Part shown: positions 23,870-34,864 of the stretch, in pieces | Numbering within the stretch: position 1 is the stretch's first letter | How the letters are laid out: every line of letters begins with the position of its first letter | DNA from: Suillus spraguei | Taxonomy: Eukaryota; Basidiomycota; Agaricomycetes; Boletales; Suillaceae | Length of the DNA stretch: 64,000 nucleotides | Assembly: GCA_016800925.1 (NCBI GenBank) | Contig: JABCPU010000089.1 | Span: 124,001 to 188,000 of the forward strand | Direction: 5' to 3' | The notes under the pieces: generated by a model | Database searches by the model: none | What the model saw: only the letters and a program-made list of their open reading frames with translations | Told to the model about the DNA's origin: nothing | Position numbers and translations under genes: made by a program

Positions 23870-24500
23870 TTCGAAATGTCTTTCCCCACTGCTTACATAC
23901 ACCCGTCGTCGCTGCCACCAATGACTCCGACTCTGAACGATACGGAACCCTCACCACAGAAATTGATAACACCTCTTACATCGAAGCCGCCATTCTCTGC
24001 GAGGGACACGCCCTTGAAATCGAAAGAATCCTTACTGAATGAGACGCTTTCCCACGTTACTCCTCGTTAATATCATCCGCACCGCAGCACTCATCGAAGT
24101 CACCACCAAAGACATCACAGAAGACACGTACAGACATCGCTTTTTACATCTTCAAAAACGCATTCGTGCTTACGCTATGTTTGCTGTTTCCCGATTCTTT
24201 TAAACATGATGTTGAAGAAGCTATTCATATCATTGCCGAATGTCGAGCAGGTGTTGCTCGACCTCCCTCTCCGCAGGAAGATACGCCACTTCCTGTTCCA
24301 GCACCCTCATCTTCGCATGTTTATTCTAGTCTTGACGCCTTTACTGGCCTATACACTGCTGTCCAAGAGATCAGACAAACTCACCAATAAGGTTGTCGAA
24401 ACGATCCAGCAATCAGTCGCTGAAACAAGAGCAGCTAGAAGTCTAGTAGAAGAGGCCTATCACGGATTACAACAAACACAGTCGACCTAGCATCCCTCGA
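23870..24500 (+). pseudogene. Decayed extra coding region between pol and the zinc-knuckle ORF
   Basis: Protein-like pieces lie in two frames: FPTAYIHPSSLPPMTPTLND, then FKHDVEEAIHIIAECRAGVA and SLDAFTGLYTAVQEIRQTHQ. They probably form the N-terminal part of the extra ORF whose zinc-knuckle end is at 24,885-25,331. Family not recognised. Confidence 0.4.
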
Positions 24501-24884
24501 ACACCATCCCCCATTAACCAATCAGCTTCATCATCTTCGTCGTAACCTCGCTCGACTGTCCCTGATTGGCTATATGAACCTTGCACAGAGGAGCAGTGTG
24601 AGGCCGCTAAACTATTAGGATCCCTGCCACCGAGTGGTAACACTTGGCCCTCGACTTCGCGACCTCCATATCCATCCCCCTATGTCTATCCATCGTCATT
24701 CGGTCCTATGGATCCCGTTTCACCAGTCTTAGTAAAAGACTTCGGCATCACTTCCCCTTCCTCCTCCACTGAACTTCTTGCCGCCGCTGAGCGAGCAGTT
24801 ACTCCGGATCTCCCCACGTCGGCATACACTTGTCCCTGCTCAACAAGCGCAACTTAAGCATAACAACACCCTCGCCTTAAACGT

Positions 24885-25331
24885 ATGAGGAAGAATAAGG
24901 GAAAGAAGCGTGCCAGATCCACTAGCCCTCCGCCTATCATTTCTCCGTCTCCCTTACGCACAGCCCATTCCAATCCTGACGAGAACATGAAGTGCCGCGT
25001 CTGTGGATTGTTAGGACATCGTCAAAAGAATTGTGCGGAATATCAGTGCAAGGTTTGCAGATATTGGTCACCCACTCATTTATCCATTTACTGTCCTAAA
25101 CGAGTTGGACCTCCTCCCTTCGAGTTAACATGGAAGGACGAAGGATTTTATGACGCACTTCGTACATGGGAGAAACAGATTGACGATGAACGTATTCAAG
25201 CGGAAAAGAGGAGGGACTCTAAATGCCGTGCTGGTCTTGAAGAAGCCAAGTATATGATGAGTGGGTCGTTTGCTGATGAAGACTACGAGTTCAGCGATGA
25301 CCCTATTTACTATGCGAATCAAAGCGAGTAA
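24885..25331 (+). CDS. Extra retrotransposon ORF with CCHC zinc knuckles, 148 residues
   Basis: The frame starts MRKNKGKKRARSTSPPPIIS, then CRVCGLLGHRQKNC (CX2CX4HX4C, residues about 38-51) and a second cysteine module CKVCRYWSPTHLSIYC, followed by an acidic helical tail. It lies between the integrase/chromodomain and the 3' LTR, outside the canonical gag-pol, and is the best preserved coding part of the element. Nucleic-acid binding is inferred from the knuckles. It may be the C-terminal part of a longer ORF that begins near 23,870. Confidence 0.7.
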   Translation: MRKNKGKKRARSTSPPPIISPSPLRTAHSNPDENMKCRVCGLLGHRQKNCAEYQCKVCRYWSPTHLSIYCPKRVGPPPFELTWKDEGFYDALRTWEKQIDDERIQAEKRRDSKCRAGLEEAKYMMSGSFADEDYEFSDDPIYYANQSE

Positions 25332-25362
25332 AGTCGGTGACTTTACGTGTAAAAGGGGGTAA

Positions 25363-25839
25363 TGTTACAATCGTACGTGCCCCTATTCATTTTCTCTTTT
25401 GTTCCTTTACTTGTATATTACGTAACATGACTCTGACTCATATGCTCAACGCATCTGTACTATAGTTGCCTTCCTTCTTTGGATACACACGTACATTCTC
25501 ACACCCTTCTTGGTCTGTGCGCACATATTGGCCTATTTAAGCACAGTGTACTTGTAGTAGATTCCCTACTTTAATCTTACTGGGTTTTACCTGGAATCTC
25601 CTTCGCTTAGGTCTCCAACCTAAGTCGTCTTGAATCGTCTCTAAGTCTAAGCACTCCTTAGTCTTAGTCTCTATTCTCGCGGATACCTCTTAGACTTGTC
25701 TTTGAGGCAGAACCCTTGATCGTACTCGGAACGTGTTCCTTGTACTTTCACCTTGTTCTCTTTTGAACATTGTAAGAACTCCCAGCAGACCGTCTGTGTC
25801 TTTTCACTGTCGCTGGTGACGCCACCCCAGTTCGTAACA
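25363..25839 (+). repeat. 3' LTR of the Gypsy element
   Basis: 477 bp, TG...CA ends, nearly identical to the 5' LTR; a purine-rich tract lies directly before it. Confidence 0.9.
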
Positions 25840-26356
25840 TTTCGGATATGACACGTCCGAAGGTTATCCAGAATGTGGAGATGGAATGAGGATTAAGACT
25901 AGTCTTGGAATGAGTCCCTTAACTAGAAACTAACAGGGGTAGACTACCGAAGGTAGAGTTGGAGATGTAGACTGTAGGAATCAATCCTAAGTCTCGGAAG
26001 ATAAACTGGAGTTGGAAGTAACTCAAGTCCGGAGGAACAGAATGAGCAGAATCTAAGATGATATTTGAACTAAGGTTCTACAGAGATCTACAAGTGGTTT
26101 ATATACTGTAAGTAACTAGCATGGATAATCAACGAGTTCGGGACCAAGGGCTATGTACGATGTATAACGGAAGTCTATTAGTTAATGCACAGCAGATCAG
26201 TAAGCACAAGTCATATCCTAACAAGGAAGGCGTGTATAGTACAAGCGTGTTGAGACACATGAGTCATAGGTCTAGCACGTGTGAATGTGAGACCGGTTAC
26301 AAGATAAGTAGACGAGTGAATAAGGAAAATGAATAGGGGCACATATGATTGTAACA
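25840..26356 (-). repeat. Degenerate inverted LTR fragment of a related family
   Basis: The last 60 bp (to 26,356) read, on the minus strand, TGTTACAATCATATGTGCCC followed by a CCTATTCATTTTCC block, the start of the same LTR family. The block around 26,225-26,300 also matches an extra segment inside the solo LTR at 29.2 kb. The other end cannot be defined and appears to be cut at the Gypsy 3' LTR. Confidence 0.5.
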
Positions 26357-26510
26357 GCACCTCTCCTATGCTGTTGAACTGGTCATCATTGTACTACTTA
26401 ATAATATCCATGGTGAGCTCACTTTCCAGTGTTTCCTGCCCTCATTTTTGATCTGATCTTAGGTGGTCCTTTGGCATCACATAGGGAATACCCTATTGGG
26501 CGCATCCGCT

Positions 26511-26733
26511 GTCCCATTGTTGGACCCATTGTCAGTGTGCCGTCTTATTGGTCAAAAGATGGACAACTTGGAATTAAGCGTGACATGAAACACTTTCCCT
26601 TCAACATTGTTGACAAGGGTGGTCCCATTGTTGGACCCATTGTCAATGTGCCATCTTATTGGTTGAAAGATGGATGACTTGGAATTAAAGCATGATATGA
26701 AACACTTTCCCTTCAACATTGTTGACAAGAATG
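26511..26733 (+). repeat. Tandem duplication of a 111-bp unit
   Basis: Two consecutive copies begin GTCCCATTGTTGGACCCATT (26,511 and 26,622) and both end TTCAACATTGTTGACAAG. No function is evident. Confidence 0.75.
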
Positions 26734-28694
26734 GTTAACCTGCTATTTCGATAGGTTACAAGGGCGACACATGCCAATTTGTGAGCTACCAAGATCCCTG
26801 TGAATGCACCATGCGCAGTCTTTGTAGCAAGTTTCTTTCCTAACCTTTGTTGCCCTCATTACTCACCTGTTACTCACCTGTTTCAGATGTTTCTTTCATG
26901 GTTGAGGAACTTCTCATTGCTATAGTCAACAAGGTATGTACAACGTTCTTTAGACTGTAGCACTAAGTATGTTGATCTAGACCGATGCTAAGGTGGTGCC
27001 AGAAGTCCTCGGGGCTCCCCGGTGACACGCACCAAACTGGTCTGGTGCATGGCTGACTAAACACTACTGCAGCTGACAAATAGTACCAGGACTATAATAG
27101 CTTAGTGTTCCTCTATTCAGAAATCAATTCATGATGCAGAATCAAAAAGTTTCTTGTTGCTCATAAAAGTTTGCTTATTATTTCTAATTCATTTTTCATG
27201 GGAGTATTTATGTATGTTTGGCTACAGAAACTACTTCATGAGATTCCCACAGATGTCAGGTGACCCCAGCAAAATAATTACATAGAGTTACCCTGCAGAA
27301 AAACTCATGAAACACATTATGATTCACTCACATCACCTCTATGCATCTAAAAAAAAGTGCAAATCTATGCTTCAAATATTACATAATTGATATTCCTCCT
27401 AGGATAGCCACTAATAGTCACCTGATCTCAAATTTATGCATAGTCATTGACATCCCACATGACTTTTTCTCACACCCTTGAGCATATTACAAATCAACTA
27501 TGACAATATTCAATAAATAGGGTAGGTCAGCACCCCTACAAAATGTGGGAAAACAGTAGCATAGCCATTCATTTTGTCTATATAATACCCACCTTTTTGT
27601 CAATAAAAGAGAGATTTTCTCCCCCTCAGAAATATAACTGAGAGTGAAGTGTGACCAGCACTATCAGTACACTGTCAAGTACATTGTCAACAACAGTAAG
27701 ATTGGAAGTCTACTCTGTGAGATAGCACTACCTTGAGCTCACTGTGCTCAACAACTAGCAAGACCCTGAGCTCACTGTGTCTGACAACCAGCAAGACAAC
27801 AAATCTTTTTTTCTTTGACAAATTCATTCTAGTTTCTTTCATCATCTTTCTCTCTGTTTTTCTTTCTCTGTTGTCTGTTTCCTTGCTTCTGTTTCTTTTG
27901 AATCTTTCTCTTTTCTTCTTTTTCTTTGATTACTGGTCTCTCTCTCTCTTTCAAAGTTTGCTGGTGCTAAGTGTCCTTGTGTTTCTGATATTTGTGTTGT
28001 CTCTTTAGTCCATCTAAAACCAGAGTAGCTTAGTAGGAGAGACTTCAGAGGTTGATAGCAACACTCTATCTCACACATCTGAGTAGCGATACTGAGTTAA
28101 GGTCTTCACTGACTGATAGACTCTAGTTATTGAAAGGGGACTTGGTATTGAAATCCAAGGATGTCCATTCCTGTTATCTGCTTAATACTCATAGTGAGTT
28201 CCTTGGCAGCAGGTTCAATAGTAAGCTAGAAGATCTCTGAAGTAGTGACTAGTCTTGACTGGGGATTCTACCTGCTTGTCTGAGAAGGTGATTGTTGTAA
28301 CTTCCCACAAATTGCAGTAGCACAATTGTTGCAAAAACACCTGCATTCCATTGGAGAGAGTAATTCGGCCAGTTACTTCTGTTTCTAAGTTTGTTCAACT
28401 TCTGTGTTTTTCTTTGAAGTTTAGTTGTTTCGAGAATCTTTGTCATTGTCCAAGAGTTTGCTGATCTCACAGAAGTGACTCATTTGCTGACCGTAGCCTG
28501 GGGAACGCAAACAGCCACCCACGTACAACCACGTTATCAGTCATTGGTATTTGTCTGAATCACTGACCGTGGAGATATTTGGTTTTATAGGTCTTTATCT
28601 ATAGATCGTCTATCTAAGAAGACACTGGGACATTATGTTTGTTTATTGACATCATTGCTGATGCCTCCCACGCTCAGGCTTCAATGTTGTCAAC
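26734..28694. other. Repeat-rich intergenic DNA with a pyrimidine tract
   Basis: No gene is supported. A CT/TTTC-rich tract covers about 27,800-27,960 and produces a misleading 91-codon Leu/Ser/Phe-rich frame. The rest has the low-complexity, AT-rich look of old transposon DNA. Confidence 0.5.
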
Positions 28695-29107
28695 ATGGGT
28701 TGCAAGCGTTCTAAGCTCTTGACTGTAGGCAAAGTCAAGGAGGCCATCGTGCAATCCACTGGCAAACTTAGAACTCTGCGCTCCAACCTTATGAAGTTGT
28801 GAGCTGATTGCATAGCGTTTGAGAGGGAGCAGGTCCAGAATCAGCTAGGTTGGTCTTTTCCATTCTTATTATTTCACTGACCCATCAGAAAGAAGCCAAC
28901 ATTACTGCAAGGCAGCTCCTTGCTGAGGCTGTACTTGAGGTGGGCACTGTGAATGATGCAAGCACTGACGCTCAGTATCTGGACTACCCTGACACCGACT
29001 TTGATATGGATGAAGATGAAGACTATGTAGACGAGGAGGAAGATGAGAGTGTATCAGGAAGAAATATCATGGGTAGATACGAAGGCTCAGCAGTTGATGT
29101 TGCATGA
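28695..29107 (+). pseudogene. Hypothetical gene remnant with acidic C-terminus
   Basis: A first part reads MGCKRSKLLTVGKVKEAIVQ and is broken by TGA at about 28,800 before ADCIAFEREQVQNQL. After a probable intron (acceptor ATCAG near 28,888) the frame continues KEANITARQLLAEAVLEVG and ends in an acidic tract (DFDMDEDEDYVDEEEDE). Family not recognised; it lies among transposon remnants, so a transposon origin is likely. Confidence 0.35.
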
Positions 29108-29218
29108 GCTTGCATTGTATATTCGTGAGCTTTCTTTTTTTTTGTGGTTTTTACAAATAATGGTGTAGTGACCAAGGTCATGCTGACCATCAAACCCCCA
29201 TTTTTGACAAGCGTCTCA

Positions 29219-29831
29219 TGTTACGAACTGGGGTGGCATCACCAGTGACAGTGAAAAGACACAGATGGTCTGCTGGGAAGTTCTACAATATCCAAAAGAG
29301 GACAAGGTGAAAGTACAAGGAACGCGTTCCGAGTACGATCAAGGGTTCAGCCTCTAAGATAGATCTAAGAGGTTTCTATGAGAATAGAGACTAAGGCTAA
29401 GGAGTGCTTAGACTTAGAGACGATTCAAGACGACTTAGGTTGGAGGCCTAAGCGAAGGATATTCCAGGTAAAACCCAGTAAGATTAAAGTAAGGAATCTA
29501 CTACAAGTACACTGTGCTTATATAGGTATATATGCGCGCACAGACCAGGTAACTGTGAGAATATAACTGCGTATCCTAATAAGGAAGGCATGTATCGTAC
29601 AAGCGTGTTGAGATGCGTGAGTCAGAGATAACGACATGGGTTCGTACGCATATGCTAAACCGGTTGAGTCTGAGAACGGAGTCATGGGAAGTCATGACAT
29701 CATATGATATGACATACTTGTTGAGTCATATGATGTCAGATGGAAGTGGAAGTGTCCGAACGATAAGTTCCATATCATGTGATATACCAGAGTAGAAAGG
29801 AAAATGAGTAGAGGCACGTACAACTGTAACA
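29219..29831 (-). mobile_element. Solo LTR (613-bp variant) with TCTCA target duplication
   Basis: On the minus strand it runs TGTTACAGTTGTACG to CCAGTTCGTAACA. It is flanked on both sides by TCTCA (29,214-29,218 and 29,832-29,836), a perfect 5-bp duplication. It is about 140 bp longer than the Gypsy LTRs; the extra and divergent sequence lies around 29,570-29,800 and resembles the fragment near 26.2 kb. A solo LTR results from recombination between the two LTRs of a full element. Confidence 0.85.
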
Positions 29832-30779
29832 TCTCATTACCATCTGCGGCGGCAACTGAAGAATTCCCTTATAGCGAGTATATAGCCTTTTTGCTCTGCT
29901 AAGGTGGAACTGTACTTCTGCTGCGAACCCTTACTGGATCCTCACACCAATGCCCTCATGTCCTGTCCAAATCCATCTAGATCCATTGGTGCATAGTTAC
30001 TTTGCTTTTGCTGTTACTAAATCTATGGCAGGATTTACCTTGCATCTCAAGGGGCCGCTGCATGCTGTGCGCCTCTTAGTTAATACCCTGTTTATTTTCT
30101 TTCTCACTACTGGACTCACCTAATAATCTCGTACACGCTTGAATATGTGAAAAAGACTCAACATACATACCGTTATGGTTACTTCCCATTACATCCCTTC
30201 ACTTGGACTTAGTATCAGAATGCTCGCTAGTCTCAATCTATTTGCCTTTGAACCTTTCTCTGTTTGAATCTTGCTCATTGATTTAACTGCCGGTAACTTT
30301 ACCGCTTGAAGTACTGCGCAACTTTCAACTTCGCTACTCGTAACTGGACCGTGGCCAGTGATCTTGCTGGGTTGCTACCTCTCCCATCAACTTTCTCGCT
30401 TGTACAGAACTGCTGCTACCGCTACCACACCGCAGGTAGTAGTACTATATTCATTTTGCAGAAGTCACTTTTGTTCTTGCTCTCACTAGCTAACCACTAC
30501 ACCTATCCTTACCATGTGAGTACTGCTGACATTGTGCTAGTACCGCTGCTAACCTTGGAAGTCGGAATCTTTGTTGCCTTATTAGTGCTTTCTTGATTCT
30601 TTCGCACTAACTTAGAAGGAATTGCTTCTATTGCAGTCCTCTTGGGTCGAACATCTCACTTGCACCTTCAGTAGGATTATTGTTGCACTTATACTTAGGC
30701 CAGCGGTAGTTTCTTCATTTCAGCAGTGCTACTGTGGTAGTTTCTTTGTTTCAGCGGTGCTACTGTGGTAGAGATAATG
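29832..30779. other. Intergenic DNA with a short tandem repeat
   Basis: No gene supported. Near 30,704-30,771 a motif like CAGCGGTGCTACTGTGGTAG is repeated in tandem about twice. The 96-codon frame at 30,306 is Ser/Leu-rich and unlike any known family. Confidence 0.45.
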
Positions 30780-31255
30780 TGTTACAGTCGTACATGCCCC
30801 TATTCATTTTCTCTTTGTCCCCTTTACTTGTATATTACATAACGCGACTCTGACTCATATGCTCAACGCATCTGTACTATAGTTGCCTTCCTTCTTTGGA
30901 TACACACTTACATTCTCACATCTCTCTTGGTCCGTGCAAACATATTGACCTATTTAAGCATGTTGTATTACACTTGTATACTTTACTTTAATCTTACTGG
31001 GTTTTACCTAGAACATCCTTCGCTTAGGTCTCCAATCTAAGTCGTCTTGAATCGTCTCTAAGTCTAAGCACTCCTTAGTCTTAGTCTCTATTCTCGTAGA
31101 ACCTCTTAGACTTGTCTTCGAGGCTGAATCTTTGATAGTACTCGGAACGCGTTCCTTGTACTTTCACCTTGTCCTCTTCTGGACATTGTAGAACTTCCCA
31201 GCAGACCGTCTGTGTCTTTTCACTGTCGCTGGTGACCCCACCCCAGTTCATAACA
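30780..31255 (+). mobile_element. Solo LTR (476 bp) with TAATG target duplication
   Basis: Starts TGTTACAGTCGTACATG, ends CAGTTCATAACA, and is flanked by TAATG on both sides (30,775-30,779 and 31,256-31,260). It belongs to the same family as the Gypsy LTRs at 18.2 and 25.4 kb, in the same orientation. Confidence 0.9.
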
Positions 31256-32009
31256 TAATGCTTGTGAACATAGCATCAAGTGAGCAATAATGAGCAATAA
31301 AGTCAGTGGTAGTGGTAAGGTGCGAGCGGTGCAAAGAAACAGTAAAGAAGTCCACAGTACTCTCAGCAGTAGAGTAGCGGTGAGCATGAAGTTCAGTCAA
31401 AATAGGGGTCAAGGATCTAGCGGTATGCCAGCAGTAATGGTGAATGAGCGAAATTGATTAACAGGCAGTAAGGAACTTTAAAGACTAAGTCCACTACTGG
31501 GTAGATCCAGAGCTAGACACTAATCCTGACCTATAGTATGGTTAAAATAAGGTACTGTATCGTGTGGGGTACGCGGTGCTTATATCCTAAATTGTATGTA
31601 CTCAGAATGCATCAGGCAAAATCAGTTGCTCAAGTACAGTAACTGCTGTATGTAAACGTAGTGCAAGGTGGCTGCGGCACAAGGCAACATGTAATAAGGC
31701 TTGCCATGGAATCAGTGATAACGAACATAAAACAAGCTACGCACAAAATGGAGCTATGTGGACATGGCAAGGACATGGAAGGACATTGGTATGTGGAATG
31801 TGGTGTGGCAGTTGGTACGGTGTGCGGTAAGCGTGGAATGCTGCTGGCAATGCTAAAAGAAGTAAGATGGCCTTTGGACTGGTGGAGATTCCTATAGATG
31901 TGAGATGAGGGCTTGTTCCAGGGTTATTTCCTTGAGCACATAAGTGTTTATTTGACTATATGCATTGCTATATTTCAAATCACTAGATAATGTGTCATAT
32001 TTTTACAGG
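31256..32009. other. Degenerate repeat-derived DNA, no supported gene
   Basis: Short frames only; the 78-codon Gly/Val-rich frame at 31,661 is not protein-like. The sequence resembles the flank left of the solo LTR in base composition. Confidence 0.4.
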
Positions 32010-32889
32010 TCCTTCTACTGCATTAGGTGACAACTTGTGCACTACATGTTCATGCAATGCATCCCTGCATGATATGACTACTGTAAAAGCGGAGCATATA
32101 GCATATGCTTGCATTCAGGTGAGTTTTATTTTGATTGATGTACTTGACACAACTGACTTATAGGTTTCACATACTACTACTAGGCATGCTTCAGCATCAG
32201 CAACAAGAACAAACATGTTGAAGCAGATGGTGAATTTAACAACTGAGCCTTCTACTACAACATTATTGACTTCATTTGCAAGTGTGAGGATAGAGATTGG
32301 GTGGAGGGACTTCTCAAATGGTGGAACAGGTATTATTTTACTTTCTCTTGCAATACCTAACTGATTACTTTGGCCTTAAGGGCATTATTCAAGAGCTCCA
32401 ATTAACAGCCTAGCCAAGATGCAAGCACAGATGGCCACTCATGTCAGTGCTGCCAAAGGACCTGCAGCCCCTGGACCCCCTCCTCCTACTAACCCAACAC
32501 CACCTCAAAGTTCTGTCAGCCCAGAACCAGAACTTCCTCCACCACCAACTGTTAAATCTCCTGTCACCCCAAATCCTGAACCTCTCTCGCCACTGATCGC
32601 TACTCTAAGGCTCTTTCAGATGGGCCCCATCCCACCAAAGTCACCTACACCCAGTGAACTGATGCCAGATGAAGTTCTGTCAGACCATAACAACAAGTTG
32701 GTTGACTCGGAGGACATCAGTACTACCATCAAAGAAAGGAAGAAGAAAGCACCAAAGGCCAAGCAGGCTACTGGTAGGACAGCTAAGTGCCACGTGATAG
32801 AGGAACCCAACGATGACTCAGAGGCCGAAGAACTGCCAGTGGCTAAGCCAACCAAGAGTCGCAGTAAATGTGTGGCCCACAGGAAATAG
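32010..32889 (+). pseudogene. Hypothetical transposon-associated protein remnant, Pro-rich end
   Basis: Broken exons read GDNLCTTCSCNASLHDMTTV, then AFYYNIIDFICKCEDRDWVE and GLLKWWNRYYF, a W-W-N signature I associate with unnamed basidiomycete transposon-linked ORFs. An intact 156-codon frame from 32,419 follows (MQAQMATHVSAAKGPAAPGP), rich in Pro, then a Lys/Glu tail with KERKKKAPKAKQ. No function can be assigned. Confidence 0.4.
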
Positions 32890-33230
32890 ATGGTATCAGT
32901 ATTTTTCACACTGGACTTTGCCTCATTTCACTCATATTCTCACACTGGGACTTTCAGCATTGTGCTCTCGTTACCTCTAGCATTGCTTTCCATGTTATCT
33001 CTGGATTCTCTCATTCAGTGATACCCTGCTAGCACATGTCATATACCATACTTCTGATCTCAGATCCGATCAGATCCGATCAATCCTACTTCCGTCCAGT
33101 CCACAGATCCTGTCCGGATCACCCATCTGAAAGTACCCACTTCTCGCACTCTAACTCCCTTGTGAATATCTGTGTCTATCTCCTTTCATCATTCCTCCTG
33201 TTTCCGGTATTCCAGCTGTGTATATGTAAA

Positions 33231-33530
33231 ACACAGTGTACTTGTAGTAGATTCCTTACTTTAATCTTACTGGGTTTTACCTGGAATCTCCTTTGCTAAA
33301 GACCTCCAATCTTTAGTTGCCTTGAATCGTCTCTAAGTCTAAGCACTCCTTAGCCTTAGTCTCTATTCTTGTAGAACCTCTGAGACTTGTCTCCGAGGCC
33401 AAACCCTTGATCGTACTTGGAATGTGTTCCTTGTACTTTCACCTTGTCCTCTTCTGGACATTGTAGACCTTCCCAGCAGACAGTCTGTGTCTTTTCACTG
33501 TCGCTGGTGATGCCACCCCAGTTCATAACA
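33231..33530 (+). repeat. Partial LTR of the Gypsy family (5' truncated or divergent)
   Basis: From ACACAGTGTACTTGTAGTAG to the terminal CAGTTCATAACA it matches the last 300 bp of the Gypsy LTRs. The first 175 bp are missing or too divergent to recognise, and no target duplication is evident. Confidence 0.8.
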
Positions 33531-33960
33531 GGTGCTGGATACATTGGGTAGGCCAGTAGCTACATACTGCACGAGTCCCACTAAAAAACAGATAAAAATT
33601 AAGGGTAGGAAAAGGGAAAGAATGAGCTCACCATGGGTGTTGTTGAGTAGTACAATGACGACCAGTCCAACAGCATAGGGGAGGTGTCAAATAAATTGGA
33701 AAGGCCAGTAGCTACGCACTGCATGAGTCCCGCTGAAAAACAGATAAAAATTAAGGATAGGAGAAGGGAAAGAATGAGCTCACCATGGGTGTTGTTGAGT
33801 AGCACGATGGTGACCGGTCCAACAGTGTAGGAGAGGTGTTGGATACACTAAGTAGGCCAGTGGCTATGCACTACACAAGTCCTGCTGAAAAACAGATGAA
33901 AATTAAAGGTAGAAGAGGTGAAGGAATGAGCTCATTGTCATGGATGATGAGCAAAAGCTT
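33531..33960 (+). repeat. 152-bp tandem repeat, about 2.8 copies
   Basis: The marker GGCCAGTAGCTAC (third copy GGCCAGTGGCTAT) recurs at 33,551, 33,703 and 33,855, a period of 152 bp. Each unit contains AACAGATAAAAATTAA (or a variant) and AATGAGCTCACCATGG (third copy diverged). It starts directly after the partial LTR. Confidence 0.8.
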
Positions 33961-34342
33961 ACGGGAAATGAATTGACAGTGCCAAAGGCTATTTTAGGCG
34001 GGTTAGGGATCAGCCAAGGCAGTGACGACAAGCTTGGACTTACCCGATAGAGTCTTCCCATTATAGCAAACATATATGGCAGTAGAAATCGCCCAAGTGA
34101 CACCTGAGTGCTGATATTATTGCTGGTAGCGTGGTGGATAGATATTCCTTATGAATTAGTAACAAGTACAGGTATGCAGTATTATTACTAATTAGTAAAA
34201 TGAATGGTGTCATCCAGGTGCAATTTAACCTGACCAGTGCATGTGCTTGACAAAAAAGTTTGATTTTGATGGTTAGATTGTGTATCCACTTGTACTTATC
34301 TGTAGCCTCTGTCTAATTTATGAACTCATCCCTCTCTTTCTG

Positions 34343-34864
34343 ATGACACCTACTATGGAAAATGACAAGGACAACACTGGTCTACTTGCTGAATCTCTTA
34401 CTCCCAAAGTCCCGAAGACCAAATTGAAGGTGCCAAGTGCAAGCACAAAGACTGTTTGGAAGTCCAATGATGAGCTGTGTTGATTGCAACACTTCTCAAG
34501 GAACAGGAGGAGGGTCATCAATCTGACTCGGGATTCAAAGCAATGTCATATGTTGCTTGTGCAGAAGCACTCCAAGGGAGTGAGAAGACAAGTGGAGGGG
34601 TTGCAAAGACATCTGGCTCGTGCCATGACCATTGGAGAAAGGTATGTCTTGTATTTTATTCAAAACACATTCTGACAATGCTCTCAGCTTAAAAAGGATT
34701 TTGCCATCGTCAAAAAACTCAGGGAACAGTCTGGGTTTGGCTGGGAAAATACTTTGAAGATTGTAATTGCCCCTCCAGATGTCTGGGAGAAATATCTTGA
34801 GGCAAGTACATTCTCGTCAGATCTTTGTGAGGTCACTGGCCAAGCTCCAGACATTGTAGTCTAG
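34343..34864 (+). pseudogene. Myb/SANT-like gene remnant of a second Harbinger element
   Basis: The reading MTPTMENDKDNTG leads to KTVWKSNDELC and a stop; the homologous frame resumes as LLKEQEEGHQSDSGFKAMSY, GVAKTSGSCHDHWRKV and, after an intron, KLREQSGFGWENTLKIVIAP with PPDVWEKYLEA. This is the usual SANT-like domain of basidiomycete transposons. It is frameshifted near 34,480 and ends abruptly at 34,862-34,864, overlapping the stop of the opposite transposase remnant. Confidence 0.65.

Larger units (their letters stand above)
18229..25839 (+). mobile_element. Ty3/Gypsy (chromovirus-type) LTR retrotransposon, decayed, with extra 3' ORF
   Basis: Two direct LTRs of 474 and 477 bp, both starting TGTTAC and ending GTAACA, bound a 6.7-kb interior with gag, protease, reverse transcriptase, RNase H, integrase and chromodomain in Gypsy order, followed by a separate zinc-knuckle ORF. 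A purine-rich tract (AAAAGGGGGTAA, 25,351-25,362) precedes the 3' LTR as expected. The five bases outside the LTRs (CTTGC and TTTCG) do not match, so no target duplication is preserved. Frameshifts in every domain show it is no longer autonomous, although the LTRs are still very similar. Confidence 0.95.

Noticed and set aside
27733..28008. 91-codon Leu/Ser/Phe-rich ORF resembling a membrane protein
   Set aside because: It is encoded by a CT/TTTC-rich low-complexity tract.
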